Positions 51,345 through 63,446 are shown, counted from the first letter of the stretch. The stretch is DNA of 64,000 bases from Nematopogon swammerdamellus (GCA_946902875.1 OX336341.1:744001-808000); one strand, 5' to 3'. The notes: a model not told the origin generated them from the letters alone. Translations and numbers: made by a program.

Positions 51345-52986
51345 ACTGTGTTTCGTCTAGAACAAGCTAGGTGGACAAAATTATTTAATGACCTAGATCG
51401 ATTTGTTTACCATAATAGAAGGGTAATTTGTTGTTTTACATATATTAAAATATGTTTAGAGATGAACTAGACAATTTGTGGGGTAAGAGTACAAAGAAAC
51501 TAGAGTTATTTTTATATAAATATATTTAACTAACGAAAACGATTACTTACTAGGTAATATTAAATAAAAGAATGTAGAATAATTGTCAAAAATAAAAAAT
51601 AAAAATATTACTTTACTGAAAGCAAGGAAAGATTGAAATAGTATGAATGACTAAATTTACAACTATAGAGTTTACCTTAAATGTTAATAATACACAATAT
51701 TCACACGAGTAGTAAGTATTGCGGGAGATTACTTGGCACCTTCTGAGTGGGTGTTAAACGAGGTATTCTTTGTTTCGGGTTCTTGTGCTTCTTCCGAAAG
51801 CTGTCCAATTGGAAGAAGGCAAGTTTTAAGAACATCCGTACTATGCACAAGTAATTTATGCACCGTAGCGGGCTTAAATTACTATAAAAATAGCATTTTT
51901 TTTTTATTGAAAGCGCGACATATGGCGCCGAGCCACCCATAAGGTGTCTAACGACGCCCATGGACATTCGGTCGTATGCGGGGGTTGCGAATGCCATGCC
52001 GGCCTGACAGGTGCCCATTCACGCCCCTCTTGAAGGACCCTACCCTACCCATAATAATTACTCGACGTTTTTTCGTCTTGAAGGATGCGTCTTCAAAATC
52101 TTTTCGTGGTCTGCCTTGAAGTCGACTTGTATGTAGCTCCTGATGAAGATGAAGCACACGGCCTATTCAGACCACAGTGAACTCAATGTCTGCACCCTCC
52201 AACCAACTTTTATTTTCCCCTAAACATCGATCTCGGGTCATCCTCGACAAAGCCCATTTTTCGTCAAATTTTTAAGAAAATCTTGCCAGTTTCATCTGTC
52301 CATGTGTTAAGGATTCCTGAAAAAATATCACCCATATCAAACATCCTTCTAATATAATGTAGCAGGCGGCTATTTCTCTCTTCTTTGTTATGCTTGAGCC
52401 ATTCTTCGAATAACTCCATTTTCGTAAGATGTATACATGTTCTGAAAAAAAAAGAAAAAAAAATTGTTGGACATCGATGTGGTAATGAAATTTTACGTCA
52501 GACGTTAGACTATTATCATAGCTAATTCATACATAAAATACAGACCGGGTACACGGGGGGACAAAAAGTTGCTGTCTTTCAAACTTTAAAACACTAAGAA
52601 AATGCACTAAATTTTTACGTATTTTTTCGGAAAATTATTTTAAATACTAATAAGTCTACTAAAATCTTCTTAAGAACAAAATAAGAAAGTTCTTACCTTC
52701 TTGAGTAAAGTCCATAACAGAAAACACTGTTATGATCGCACGGAATAGCAAGAGATGTTATCGAAAGCGCAACAAAAAAGCAACAAAATAATAGAAGTAA
52801 TTACAATAATCTCAGTGTTACCCTTCCATGCGCGCCGAATCATTAGTGTGGATTGTTGTGACACAAATAATACCGGGAATTGGCCCTCTGGTGAGTTGTT
52901 TACGACGCGTGGTAATTAGTTCCTGAAAATAATCCTTTTACTTTTGTCCACCTAGCTTGTTCTAGACGAAATACAGTGCGACGGAA
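51345..52986. repeat. Two inverted copies of a coding-like segment
   Basis: At 51345-51385 (plus) and 52950-52986 (minus) the same sequence appears in opposite orientation: TTTCGTCTAGAACAAGCTAG and its complement. Both read RRTVFRLEQARWTK in their own direction. They could be ends of one decayed element or two fragments of an unrecognised family. Confidence 0.5.
51901..52045 (-). repeat. LINE 3' end, minus orientation
   Basis: From poly(T) at about 51898 through GCCGAGCCACCCATAAGGTG to the C-terminal codons SFKRGVNGHLSGR. Same family as 21005 and 42125. Confidence 0.75.
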
Positions 52987-53479
52987 ACACGTCTCTACAA
53001 GTTTTAATCGTTGATACCTTTTAGCGAACACCGTTGTCGACTTGCACGTCCAAAAATGGACTTTTGTCTTTAGCCGTATTCTCTGCATCCTCCTCAAATG
53101 CAATCGAAACGGAACCACGGCGGACGTGTACTGAGCGGCTGCCTGTATATTTGGAGTGATCGTGGGCCCCGGCCGCTATGTTTTATGCAAATGACGGTCA
53201 TTTCCTCCAGAGACCGCTTCGGCCCACTGCGCCCAAAATGGTCCGCGGAACAACAAGTCTTTTGCGTAGGACTCTTGTGCAGATAAGACTTTACGAGACG
53301 TGTGACTTTTATACATTTTCCTGGGTAGCTAGCTGATGATGACAATACGATTTCAGGTTTGATTATTTTTGACGGAAAAATAAATAAGTATAAGATACAA
53401 AAAAAAAATAAAGACACAGTTTTAATTTTAATACAAATTAATTATAAATAATTTTGCCACATTGCTTGCACGTGCACAT

Positions 53480-53870
53480 ACCACACGCTTTAACCCGACA
53501 ATCGGGGTAAGCAGAGTAATCGGTGTTGTGCTGCAAGAATTCCGCTAAATTACAGCACAAAATGGACCACCACGTTTAGTAAAGTAGTATTAGGACAAGA
53601 TAATTCTTAAGCAGCAAGTAAGGCACGAAGACCCACCTACTGCCTGACTAGGTGGAAGGGCCACGCCAAGGTGAGAGGTTGCTAGCCTGTCGCCCTTTAG
53701 CACGGCATCTCGTCCTTACTCCTTAGTCGCCTTCTACGACATGCTTGGGTCAGCACCGAGCAGCCCTAATACTTTACTCAAAAATGTATTGTTGTGTTTT
53801 TTTTTATGAAGTTCTTTACTCTGCTTACCCCGTTTGTCGGGATATAGCGTGTCTGGTATTATGTATGTAC
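53480..53870 (-). repeat. 'Hairpin head + body B' repeat plus a second tail fragment
   Basis: A minus copy at 53480-53790 has the CCCGACAATCGGGGTAAGC end and the CGCCTTCTACGACATGCTTG head. A plus-oriented tail fragment (TCTGCTTACCCCGTTTGTCG) follows at 53815-53870. Confidence 0.7.
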
Positions 53871-54508
53871 ATATACAATATACCTACTGCAAACTTATAA
53901 AATAAGACGAAGCTTTTATCACATCTCTCTGAATGGTGTTTGTGCACTGCTCGGCGATATCAGCTCAGCATGTTACTATAGAAGCTGCGACTTGAAGCGA
54001 CGCGACGTTGGTTATAAAATGTTGAACATCTGCTGTATCAAATGATGTTTATTCCGTTTTGCAATCGTCGTAGGAAGTAAATAATTACTTCATTTTCTTT
54101 GTTATTTGTTACAACGTCTAATACATATTATACGTCTTCGAAAAATTCCAGAACATTTCGGCCTTTATGTCACATCGAACCGCTCAAACAATCCCAGCAA
54201 ACCAGGTGTCAGGTGATAGAGTCACTCGGACGCCTTCCACTTATGGCAACGTCAATACAATTACTTTGTTTAGGCAAAGCGATTTTGTTAGTAATAAAAT
54301 TGTGTGCACAATGAAGTGCAACGCGCGAAGGTAGGTAAGTAATGGCGGCTGAAGCAGGACAGTTTACTTGGCTCTCGGGCAGGCCTTCGTCACTCGCTCA
54401 AGGTCGCGAGTTAAATGCCTACCGCTTGGCGTAGCGGCTAATCTACAATTAACAGTGGGCTGTCGCTATCCAGCCAGACCGGGCGCGTGGCGCTTTAGAA
54501 TTTAGAAA

Positions 54509-54606
54509 ATGTCGAAATCACGTAAATATTGTGCAGTGGACGGGTGCAAAAGTCAACAGACAAATGAAAACTTGTCTTTTTTTTCATTGCCGAGAGTCGA
54601 AGAAAG
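54509..54606 (+). CDS. THAP-domain zinc finger gene, first coding exon only
   Basis: THAP proteins are zinc-dependent DNA-binding factors related to the DNA-binding domain of P-element transposase. The exon opens at ATG 54509 and encodes 32 codons plus two bases to a consensus donor GTAAGT at 54607. It starts MSKSRKYCAVDGCKSQQTNE, giving the first Cys pair of the C2CH finger (C8 and C13). LSFFSLPR follows, matching the conserved hydrophobic block of THAP domains. The downstream part (second Cys/His pair, conserved Trp and Pro, any C-terminal effector) was not found before 64000, so the next exon is either very short or beyond the window. The sequence before the ATG (GGCGGCTGAAGC region, 54345 onwards) is GC-richer and looks like a 5' UTR/promoter. 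The fragment is short, so the family call is moderately sure. Confidence 0.6.
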
Positions 54607-55860
54607 GTAAGTGTTTTGTTTAGTAGCATTTTGATTTATTTCTAGTAATTTATTTATTCATATAGTAGGAGGTCATTGATTTAAAATGATATTATTATAT
54701 TGCCAATAACATTAGTTAGATAACGCCGAACAGCGTGGTGTGTATGGCCTAATTCGTATAAGGATAATAGGTACATTGTAGATGATCATTGATCATTAAA
54801 TTTATTGATCAAACAAAACTATCACTGGAAGGTTGCACGCAATGCACGCTTCGATGTGAGAAACTAATTGTGACGCTAACGCATGCATGAATTTGTTCGC
54901 ATGAATTTGCCGTAGCTAAATATCATATCGTAGGTAGCTAGAACGATAAAAGTTGGTAGGTATCATCTTCATTTTATTCCTCACAATAAGACAGCACAAA
55001 GACACAGCCCTTAACGCGCTGAACGACGCGCTTTCGAGATAGAGTTACACGACAGAAAGAGAAGCGAAATGTAGGTGTTTATCGTGGTTAGGCATGCAGC
55101 TCTGTGCGAGTCAATTTGTACTTTATCGCGTCGTCGCAGAGTAGCTATTTCTTTGTGAGTGTTTGTACAGAGCAGCTTCTGTACGGAGTACTCTTTTCTA
55201 TTCTGTGTCTCGGGAGCGCAGGGAGGTTGGGGCACGAGGGATTGTTTTTACAGTGAAAATAATTGTAATTTTTTTAATGTAAAAAAACATTGAACCTGCT
55301 TGATTATTCGACATTCCATGATCGAATTTAAAATATTTTTTGAATTCTAACGGTTTTATTGTATGGCTTGGAGGTAGGTACCTACCTACCTACCTTTGCA
55401 ATTTTCTTCTATCAAGATTTTTTTTACATAAACAAAACTTTACCTTATATTTATTTAGAGATGATTGTTGCAGTATTGTTGATATAACAGGATCGCGCGA
55501 AACAATGTGAATATATTATAATAGAGAATAAAAAAAAATACAGACTCTCAATCAAATCTGATTTTTCACTTTGTACCTTCTTTATTTCATCTATTTGGGT
55601 GCATCGTACGAGACGAGTATAGATGCCTACTCCAGTAACCTCATATTTACAAGACGAGTGCGCAGTAACCCAGATTCGGAGAGAGGGCGAGGCCCCTTTC
55701 CCATAACCGATGGGGAGACAGTCCCCTTTGTGCGTTCTCTGCTGACCTAGTTATATTTTCACTAAGTCTACCCTATCACTTCCTGGAGACGAGAACAAAC
55801 CTACCACCACCAACTTACTATGTGGCAGTACCATGTATATAGTACGACACACTTTATACA
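54607..55860. other. THAP intron 1 (start); nothing recognised
   Basis: AT-rich sequence with GATCATTGATCATT palindromic words near 54782 and short ACCT runs near 55375. No exon, RNA gene or classified repeat is seen. Confidence 0.4.
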
Positions 55861-55864
55861 TAAT

Positions 55865-56182
55865 GCATTGTTAGTTCTAGCAGGGCATTGTTAGTTCTTG
55901 CAGGGCATTGTTAGTTCTTGCAAGGCATTGTTAGATCTTGCAGGGTATTGTTAGTTCTTGCAGGGCATTGTTAGTTATTGCAAGCCATTGTTAGTTCTTG
56001 CAGGGTATTGTTAGTTCTTGCAGGGCATTGTTAGTTCTTGCAGGGTATTGTTAGTTCTTGCAGGGTATTGTTAGTTCTTGCAAGGCATTGTTAGTTCTTG
56101 CAGGGTATTGTTAGTTCTTGCAGGGCATTGTTAGTTCTTGCAAGGCATTGTTAATTCTTGCAGGGTATTGTTAGTTCTTGCA
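55865..56182. repeat. 16-copy minisatellite of exactly 20 bp
   Basis: The unit CAGGGCATTGTTAGTTCTTG repeats in strict 20-bp register about sixteen times. Variation is mainly GGGC/GGGT/AGGC at positions 3-6. The first copies are the most diverged. Confidence 0.95.
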
Positions 56183-56394
56183 CGTGACTAACTCAGCACT
56201 CGATTGAGTTGTCTATAGGATGTGCAGTGGAACCTAGTCTCGTACTTCACTTCCCTCTCTCTACAGATCCAAATTCTGCACGAGACTTCCATCTGGTTGA
56301 GGCCCGCGAAGCTCTTTCCATGTAGAAGCGTTTCCACGTTTATATCTAGGCCTTCCTTTTGGCGTTTAGCAATTGGTTCCTAGCGTAGCGCCGT

Positions 56395-56495
56395 TTTAGC
56401 CTTCCCCATACAAGAAACGTGTTTTTCGACGTTTTTCTTTTTGTGGTGCGGAAACCTCGGTGCGCGAGTCCGACTCGCACTTGGCCGGTTTTTAG
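56395..56495 (+). repeat. Tail of the dispersed repeat seen at 33549-33975
   Basis: Ends CGGTGCGCGAGTCCGACTCG then CACTTGGCCGGTTTTTAG. It contains a perfect inverted GCGAGTCCGACTCGC. Confidence 0.6.
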
Positions 56496-56635
56496 TATTC
56501 TGCGTCGAGGGTATACTCATGGTTATTTCAGCATTTTCAACTGCCTGACGTTGTTGTGTAAATACTGAAATAACCGCATTGTTTTCTTACCAACTAAACT
56601 TTTTTCCTGTAGGCAAATCAAAGTTTTAATTAAAC

Positions 56636-57020
56636 ATATATATAATAGCATCACGCCTGTTTCCCGGTGGGGTAGGTAGGCAAAAACAACGGATCTTCAT
56701 GTGCCACGATCCTGCCTGACACACCTCTGCCGCCTCTTCCACTCTCATAATGTTCTTCATGCATGCTCGTCGGTTACGGGTACTACGCACTTGACCCTTT
56801 TTGAGCACATGCCCGATCTGGTCCATGTATGTGTAGGGCGACCCTTCTCGACCCGACTCTACCAACACGACCGAACCACCGAAGCATTCCTTTCTCAATC
56901 CTTGTCACTGTATCTTCTTTCAGACCACAGCGTTCTCGCACTACACTATTTCTTAATATATCTTTCATTGTAACTCCACACATACTCCTCAACGCGCGCA
57001 TTTCACAGCATTTATCCTGC
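56636..57020 (-). pseudogene. RTE-like LINE C-terminal fragment
   Basis: On the minus strand from about 57001: MRALRSMCGVTMKDILRNSV, then TRIEKGMLRWFGRV. After a frameshift it reads STRNRRACMKNIMRVEEAAE and PTPPGNRRDA, with a TATATATAATAG-like end. This arrangement is characteristic of the C-terminus of RTE-type LINEs common in moths. At least one frameshift makes it inactive. Confidence 0.75.
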
Positions 57021-57699
57021 TTTCATGCTTCTCTCAAAGTTTTAATTCTACACTCTAATTAAACTTTTGATGTCAATATTATTCTAATTCATGTTTTTAA
57101 ATAAATAAATTACATCCATTTATGCATCTCAAGATAATTAAACTTGAAAGTACAATTTTCATATTATTAGGTATATATTCTCTATTGAACACATATTTAT
57201 TCAAATTAGGTACAATATGGGAGCTTAATGTCATAAGGAATTTTATTCTAGCTAATCTTTGGGTGACGGGAGAAGTAGATGATGATTCGATTTGCGGGAT
57301 ATGCGGGAGTGTAGGTAATGTCCTTTAGATAAATATTGTTTCTTTATCAAACAAGTTTAAAGTGTCTTTCAGGTAAAAGATTAATTCTTTCATAATTAAA
57401 TCAGTACATTTGCAACATCCTTGTGTGGTCACATGACTCATCCGCAACTCTACCTATAAAAACGCGCGACTATCAGAAGGCGTGGCGAAAGATAATTTCC
57501 GACGAATCAAATTATTTCAACTTTTTTCATAACAAAGTTTAAGATAAGGCATGCGAACGCCTAGAATGCCTACATAGGTACCTCCCTAGGTACCTACCGC
57601 TTCCTATAACACGAAGATTTAATTTCTTTAGGTATTAATAACAAATGCCTTTATCATACTGATAGCGCCCTGATGTCTAGAAATTATTGATAAAGTACG

Positions 57700-58090
57700 T
57701 ACCGTGTGGGGCCGCGATTTAAAAAGAATAACCCCACTGAATCTCTCCCCGTGCATGTCGTAAAAAGCGACTAAGAGATAAGGACAATTTGCCGTGCTAA
57801 AGGGCGACACGCCAGCCACCTCTCACTTAGGGGCGGTCCTTTCACCGAATCATGTAGCAGGTAGGTTTTCGCGAAACCACGCTCAGAGAGGCGCCATGCC
57901 GACAGATTTGCGGGCTGTTGCTAGGCTGTCTAGCCTGTTAATAGGTACGACGACGTTTGAAAACGTACAGGTTAAATAATTCGGAAAACACACTCGCCGG
58001 AAGACAGTTCCACACCCTACTTAGCGGTGCGAAAAACGAACGATTTGGTCTCCAAGCCCAGTATCAGCCACAAAAGGGTGCTGAGTCTCT
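57700..58090. repeat. Hairpin-head repeat (plus) followed by LINE fragment (minus)
   Basis: 57700-57860 begins TACCGTGTGGGGCCGCGATT with CATGTCGTAAAAAGCGACTA and the start of body B. 57985-58085 on the minus strand resembles the LINE C-terminus at 63512 (HPFV.D then a TVFR-like end). The SINE at 58102 follows directly. Confidence 0.6.
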
Positions 58091-58101
58091 TTTTAAAAAA
58101 A

Positions 58102-58499
58102 ATTTTTTTTATGGATACTGACACGGTTGGCTACATCACCTACAATACAACATCCGTGATGTCAGCCCATAACACCGGATGAGCTAGGTGCCATGTCAGT
58201 GCTTCCCTTCGGTTATGCCGGCTACACTGCACTGGACGGAAAACACAAACTATTTACATAGCCGTTTCGACCGACGACGTTTCATTCAGTGCGGTGTTAC
58301 CAACCCGGGCGGGTTGAACCCTACCACCTAGTAAGGTAAGAAGGGAAGGGACCTACAGTTTTACGTGGAATCCGAAACACGGTCAGCCTCCAGCGGTCGA
58401 GCGGTCACCCATACAAGTAGCTTGGATGACCGGCCCAGCGTTGCTTAACCATCAATAGCGACAGTCGACTGTCTGCACCACTGAGCTATCGAGGCTGAC
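58102..58499 (-). repeat. Full 5S/tRNA-type SINE, minus orientation
   Basis: Poly(T) at 58102-58110, complete body, 5S-like core in reverse and tRNA-like head ending GAGCTATCGAGGCTGAC. A small duplication (ACAATACAACATCC) lies near 58143. Confidence 0.88.
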
Positions 58500-58869
58500 T
58501 CTCTGCGACAAGTGCTACGGAGATAGGACGGGAGACAGAGCCGTGATAGTAGGTAGGTACCTGTGAAATGGCCTAAGTGAACTCGCAGCTGTTCAGAACA
58601 ATGCGGATAGCATAGTTGAGAGGTAGGTATACTCTTCATATTTTTATTTTCGCGATAATTTTATATAAACACATGCATATTACTTAATTACGTACATCTA
58701 AATTAATGTTACTCAATTTGTTTGGAAATTGATAGCAACGTCCGGTCACAGCACAAATAACCTATCACTCTTTATACATAATCGAGATTATTATAATGAA
58801 TACTTATACTTACTACTAGTATAGTTACTACCTACCTACCTAGTTTATGATACCTCAATTTATTAGTTT

Positions 58870-59060
58870 TTTAACCCCCGACGAAAAAAGAGGGGTGTTA
58901 TAAGTTTAACGTATGTGTGTGTCTGGCTGTGGCATCATAGCTCCCAAACGGATGGACCGATTTGGATGCGGTTTTTTTTATTAGAAAGCGGGTTTATCGG
59001 GATGGTTGTTAACTATGTTTGTAATGAAGTAATTAAGTAATCAAACAATTAATTATCTTA
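58870..59060 (+). repeat. Dispersed repeat E
   Basis: Starts TTAACCCCCGACGAAAAAAG and contains CATAGCTCCCAAACGGATGG and CGATTTGGATGCGGTTTTTT. The same family is in Tip60 intron 2 (23625-23670, 23985, 24482), where it is interrupted by other insertions. Confidence 0.65.
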
Positions 59061-59711
59061 AAAATTCGGCGGATTTGCATGCGGTTTTTTTTAAAAGCTT
59101 GAAATAAAAGTTAAATTAGAAATTTAAAAAATCCCCAACCCTTAAAAAGTCAAATAAAATTTCTGTTTGCTTACTTAAAGTATTCGGGGGACCGCTAAGT
59201 AAATAAATATGAAAACTCAAGCTGCGCGGATTTTTTTAAATTTCTAATTTAAGTTTTAGTTTTGATTCCATAGTCAGCGACCTTGTCAGCGACGACTGGC
59301 AGGGACTCTTATAAAACGGGCCTCATAAATGGCGCTGACGGCCGCGGGGGAGGGATGACATTTTCGTTTGTTTTGACAGTCGATAGGAGTTGTCTCGCCT
59401 CAACGTGTAAGTCTTGTTCCTGATACAACGTCGTCCTTTTGATGTGCTACGCGAGGTGCTACGTGTTTGTACCTATGTATATATGTAGGTATGTGTGTCT
59501 GCTACGTTGGAGTGTGTGTGTAGTAGGTACATAAAACCATGATCATTAATCTATTGCTGCTGTCAGATAGAAGTAAAGAAGTAGTGCGATATATAAAAAG
59601 CGAAGCTCCCGCCCATCGCATCACCATCCTGCGTAGCGTCCGCAAAAAAGTTAATCTTACAACTAAGTATACAAAGGCTAATAGTTGCCTCCGTTTGGAT
59701 TCATGTAATGT

Positions 59712-59959
59712 AAACTGACAAGGTTGGCTACATCACATAACACCGGGTGCATCACATAACACTGGACGGAAAACACAAACTATTTACATAGCCGTTTCGA
59801 CCGACCTTTCATTCAGTGCGGTGGTACCAACCCGGGCGGGTTAAACCCTACCACCTAGTAATATAAGAAGAGAGTCATATCCCTTAGTCGCCTTTTACGA
59901 CATACACGGGGAGAGATGCCGTGGGGCTATTCTTATAAAGTACCGGCCCCACACGGTAC
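59712..59959 (-). repeat. SINE with hairpin head and internally deleted body
   Basis: The 3' part is reduced and locally duplicated (ATCACATAACAC twice). The body from CTGGACGGAAAACACAAACT to the hairpin head ending at 59959 is intact. Confidence 0.8.
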
Positions 59960-60165
59960 TGTTTTTGTTCTCCTGTCTAATGTAAATATTTTCTGAAATT
60001 CATCAACGAAACGTAATTCATATAGGTAACTTTTTCGATCATTTTGTTTTTCGAAAAAAAAAAGACCGCATACACACACACACACGTGTACATCTTCTCT
60101 CACACTCTTACACATCTACATCTCACTTTACACATGCACACAACTTTTTTGTTATTACCTACTAA

Positions 60166-60301
60166 GGCCCACTTGCACCAACACAAGTTTAGAGTTAAGT
60201 AGCGAGTTATGGATTTAAACGCGGTTCCCACAGTCAACGGGTGCTAGCTTAACGAGTTAAACTGGTTTATATCGTTAAATTCGTGTTGGTGCAAGTGGGC
60301 C
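60166..60301. mobile_element. PIF/Harbinger-like MITE (136 bp)
   Basis: Perfect inverted ends GGCCCACTTGCACCAACAC / GTGTTGGTGCAAGTGGGCC are flanked by TAA on both sides (60163-60165 and 60302-60304). A 3-bp TWA target and GGCC-type ends are the hallmark of PIF/Harbinger elements. There is no coding. Confidence 0.8.
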
Positions 60302-60408
60302 TAAGAAGTGGAACGTGTAATTGGCTGTTCGTTTCGTTTATAAATAATCAATAAATAAATCAAATAAAATAATTTGTTGCTAATCCGGCACGGGTGGGCT
60401 GTTGAGGA

Positions 60409-60787
60409 GTGCTTTCGTTAGTCATGTCAAACATTTCGGGAGGGTTACATACACAATCAAATAAACAAGTTACGCAAAAAAAAAAATGTTTTTAGCATTA
60501 CTTTTCGAGAAATTTAACAAAACATGTTTGCTACCTAAACATTAACCAGTAGGTAACTTGCATTGTACGGGTTCAATGACCGTACTATGTTCAAACGCAG
60601 AACAGCTGTTTGTTGTAAGTAAGTCACAAGGCCACTATGATTGGTTTTTACAGCTACTTATTTCATTTTATTTTTTTGTTAGGAGAAAAAATGCTCCTAT
60701 AAACATATGTTTTTTTCTTACGTAAAGTGTTCATTTGAGTGTGTATGTAACCCTCCCGAAATTTTTGACATGACTAACGAAGCACCT
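60409..60787. mobile_element. MITE with ~55-bp inverted ends
   Basis: GTGCTTTCGTTAGTCATGTC and CGGGAGGGTTACATACACAA at the left are mirrored at 60725-60787. The interior of about 270 bp is AT-rich and non-coding. Confidence 0.75.
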
Positions 60788-61119
60788 TATAAATAATATC
60801 TTATCTAGTTTTATATATTTCTTATCGAAATAATACTATTAAGTACCTAAGTACAATTTATTTTGCTATCTCTACCGCCCGAAGCCGAAAAGCACTTGGC
60901 CTAGGAACGAACGGACGCGGTGGACGGCCGCACTTATTTATAATATACCAGCGAACTTCTGTCTGGCTGTCTGTGTCTGTGCACTGGGACACAACACAAC
61001 ACAGCCGGCAGAAATTCACGATTATGAATTAGGCATGCTAACAAGGATTATTTTTTAGAACAAACTGAAGACTATATTATTTCTTCATACATAATTTTCA
61101 TATATCTCTAATAGATTGG

Positions 61120-61437
61120 TATTGGTGTAGCCCCACTGCATCTCTTCCCATGCATATCGTAAAAGGCGACTAAGGCATAAGGACAAGATGCCGTGCTAAG
61201 GCGGCAGGCTCGCCACCTCTCACCTTGGCATGGTAATTCCACCGAGTCATGCAGCAGGTGGGTCTTCGTGCCTTACTTGGTGCTTGATCGATTGAATCTT
61301 GTTCGAATACTTTGCGAAACTTGGTGGGCAGTGTTGTGCTGTAATTTACCAGAGTTCTTGCAGCACAACACCGATTACTCTGCTTACCCCGATTGTCGGG
61401 ATTCAGCTTGTGTGATATGTATGTATGTAGATTGGTG
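61120..61437 (+). repeat. 'Hairpin head + body B' repeat, plus orientation
   Basis: Near full copy: GCATATCGTAAAAGGCGACT, then GGTGGGTCTTCGTGCCTTAC, then TTCTTGCAGCACAACACCG, and TTACCCCGATTGTCGGGATT before a TGTATG repeat. The head is partly lost. Confidence 0.8.
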
Positions 61438-61527
61438 TTGCTTGATGTGGAGCGGTCGTATTATTTTCGCGCCTGGCGCAAGTTTTCGTTGACTCTCAAT
61501 CCCTTGGAAAAATATCGCGATGATATT

Positions 61528-61775
61528 GTATTCTTATGGCAGTAATACTGCACTCGAACTTGTCACACCGGTTCGATTACACCCACGAAGAAGAACCGGC
61601 AAGAAACTTCGCAGGGTGTTTTTTTTTTCATAAATATTTAATAAGTATTTTAGTGACTATTCACATAATACTCGTAGCATCGCCTACAGTGTATCAAAAA
61701 CACAGCTTGAGAGCAAGATTAACAATTTTACTTCTGACTACAAAGACTTATTAAAGTGTATCAGGTGTAGTGTAA
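61528..61775 (+). repeat. Dispersed repeat C
   Basis: Second long copy of the 17540-17766 repeat: CACCCACGAAGAAGAACCGG, CAGCTTGAGAGCAAGATTAA, and the ending ATCAGGTGTA. A short RTE-like tail (CCACCGGGAAACAGGCGTGA, (GTAT)n) follows at 61790-61830. Confidence 0.75.
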
Positions 61776-62254
61776 GTAAGGAGCCTATATAACCACCGGG
61801 AAACAGGCGTGACGCTATGTATGTATGTATGTACATAATAATATTATGTCAGATTCCATTAGTTAAAACTGCAGGTAAATCGGTTCAGACGTTTTCGAGT
61901 TTACGCGTTACAGACAGATCGATTTTGTGATTTACAATAGTCGAGGCGAAGAGAAAATTTTTGAGTTGAAAAGTTTTAAGGTTAAGAATTTCGTAGCATT
62001 GTGCTAAAAATACTTAAAAAGCACACGCGAAAGAACTCCAATGGAATCGGAGAATTTTTGTTTGGTAGCAATTTTTCATGCGTACTTTTTACACAAGGTA
62101 TGTTATTTATGTTTCACATTTCGCGTCAGCGACATTAATTTTATGTTGAGACTCTTTAGATAATATTGAGTTTCCCGAAAGAGGAATTATTATGTACCTA
62201 GTTGTTCTAGAAATGTATACATTTTTTTATTATTTTACACGCTCAGTCTTTCTT

Positions 62255-62356
62255 CTTTCAGCGGATAGGGCTGGCGATTCAAAGGGGCAAAGCTGCCAGC
62301 GTATTGGGCGCTGTGGGAGAGTCGGCTGAATTGGATGAAATATTTTACTTACAGTA
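62255..62356 (+). pseudogene. Short LINE-like C-terminal remnant
   Basis: The frame RIGLAIQRGKAASVLGAV...ELDEIFYLQ ends at TAG 62356. The pattern (hydrophobic residue, QRG, A/S, VLG, acidic, FYL, stop) resembles the end of some insect LINE proteins. It could instead be an unrelated exon; a CTTTCAG precedes it. Confidence 0.35.
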
Positions 62357-62547
62357 GCGAATCCCCCCTTTCTCTATCCGTCAACGGCACAGTGTTTCAG
62401 CGATGTGTTCAACACACATCCCGTTTCCTCCTTCTGTCCACCTTACATTAATTTAGTTTTTGTTTATTTTTTATATGCTCTTCATTAGGTTAATTTCTTT
62501 CTAATTCGTTTTATTTCATTATGTGTTATTCGGTTATGAATAAACAT

Positions 62548-62824
62548 TTGTGATGTCAGCCCATAACACCGGGTGAACTTGGTGCCACGTCAGTGCTTCC
62601 CTTCGGTCGTGCCGGCTACACTGAACTGGACGGAAAACACAAACTATTTACATAGCCGTTTCGACCGACCTTTCATTCAGTGTGGTGGTACCAACCCGGG
62701 CGGGTTAAACCCTACCACCTAGTAATATAAGAAGGGAGCCATATCCCTTAGTCGCCTTCTACGACATACACGGGGAGGGATGCAGTGGGGCTATTCTTTT
62801 AAAGTACCGGCCCACACACGGTAC
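62548..62824 (-). repeat. SINE with hairpin head, 3' end truncated
   Basis: Body from TGATGTCAGCCCATAACACC through the head ending CACACGGTA at 62824. The extreme 3' end and poly(A) are missing. Confidence 0.85.
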
Positions 62825-63446
62825 CGTATGGGGCCGGTAATAAACCTAATTCCCTTTCTTATCCTTTCCGTTCTTTCAAATAGCCTATTCGTATTAGATT
62901 CGTATCTATATTCTTTAGATAAAAATCCAATAACCCATAAGTCGAGAATTGTATCGTAGCTTCGTTCGGATCGATGAATATCCTCAACTTTCGGCCCTCC
63001 CACTAATTTCTGCCTATATACATAACTCGGTTAGTTAGTTAGTATGCTTAGCAACACGCTGGCCTTGACACTCCGGCGAGTCTACAAAAACCTATCATTG
63101 TGTGCGTGGCTTCAGTGTATTCGTCGCTGGCTGTGTGTGTGGTAGAGTATGTCGGTATGTGTAAATGATGGGAGTGAGTGTGTGAGATTTGTATGTATGA
63201 ATAGACGAATGTACATGTAAACGGTTGAACATACATAACGAACGAAAACTAACGAATTGGGGAACAAAGGAGATTGCTTACAGAGCTTTTGCTTTTGAGC
63301 TTCTAGCATTTTGTAAAGTGTTAAAAAAGGTTTTGAAATATAAATTCTTTTATTTTGCGTTGTTAGGCACCTGCAACTGTTAGGTACCTATTTAGAAAAA
63401 AATATAAACTTTGTTGCATATTGTTTACTAAGTATTAATGTCGTCG

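Noticed and set aside
57455..57480. TATAAAA followed by TCAGA as a core promoter
   Set aside because: The spacing of about 17 bp is too short for a TATA-initiator pair, and no gene follows.
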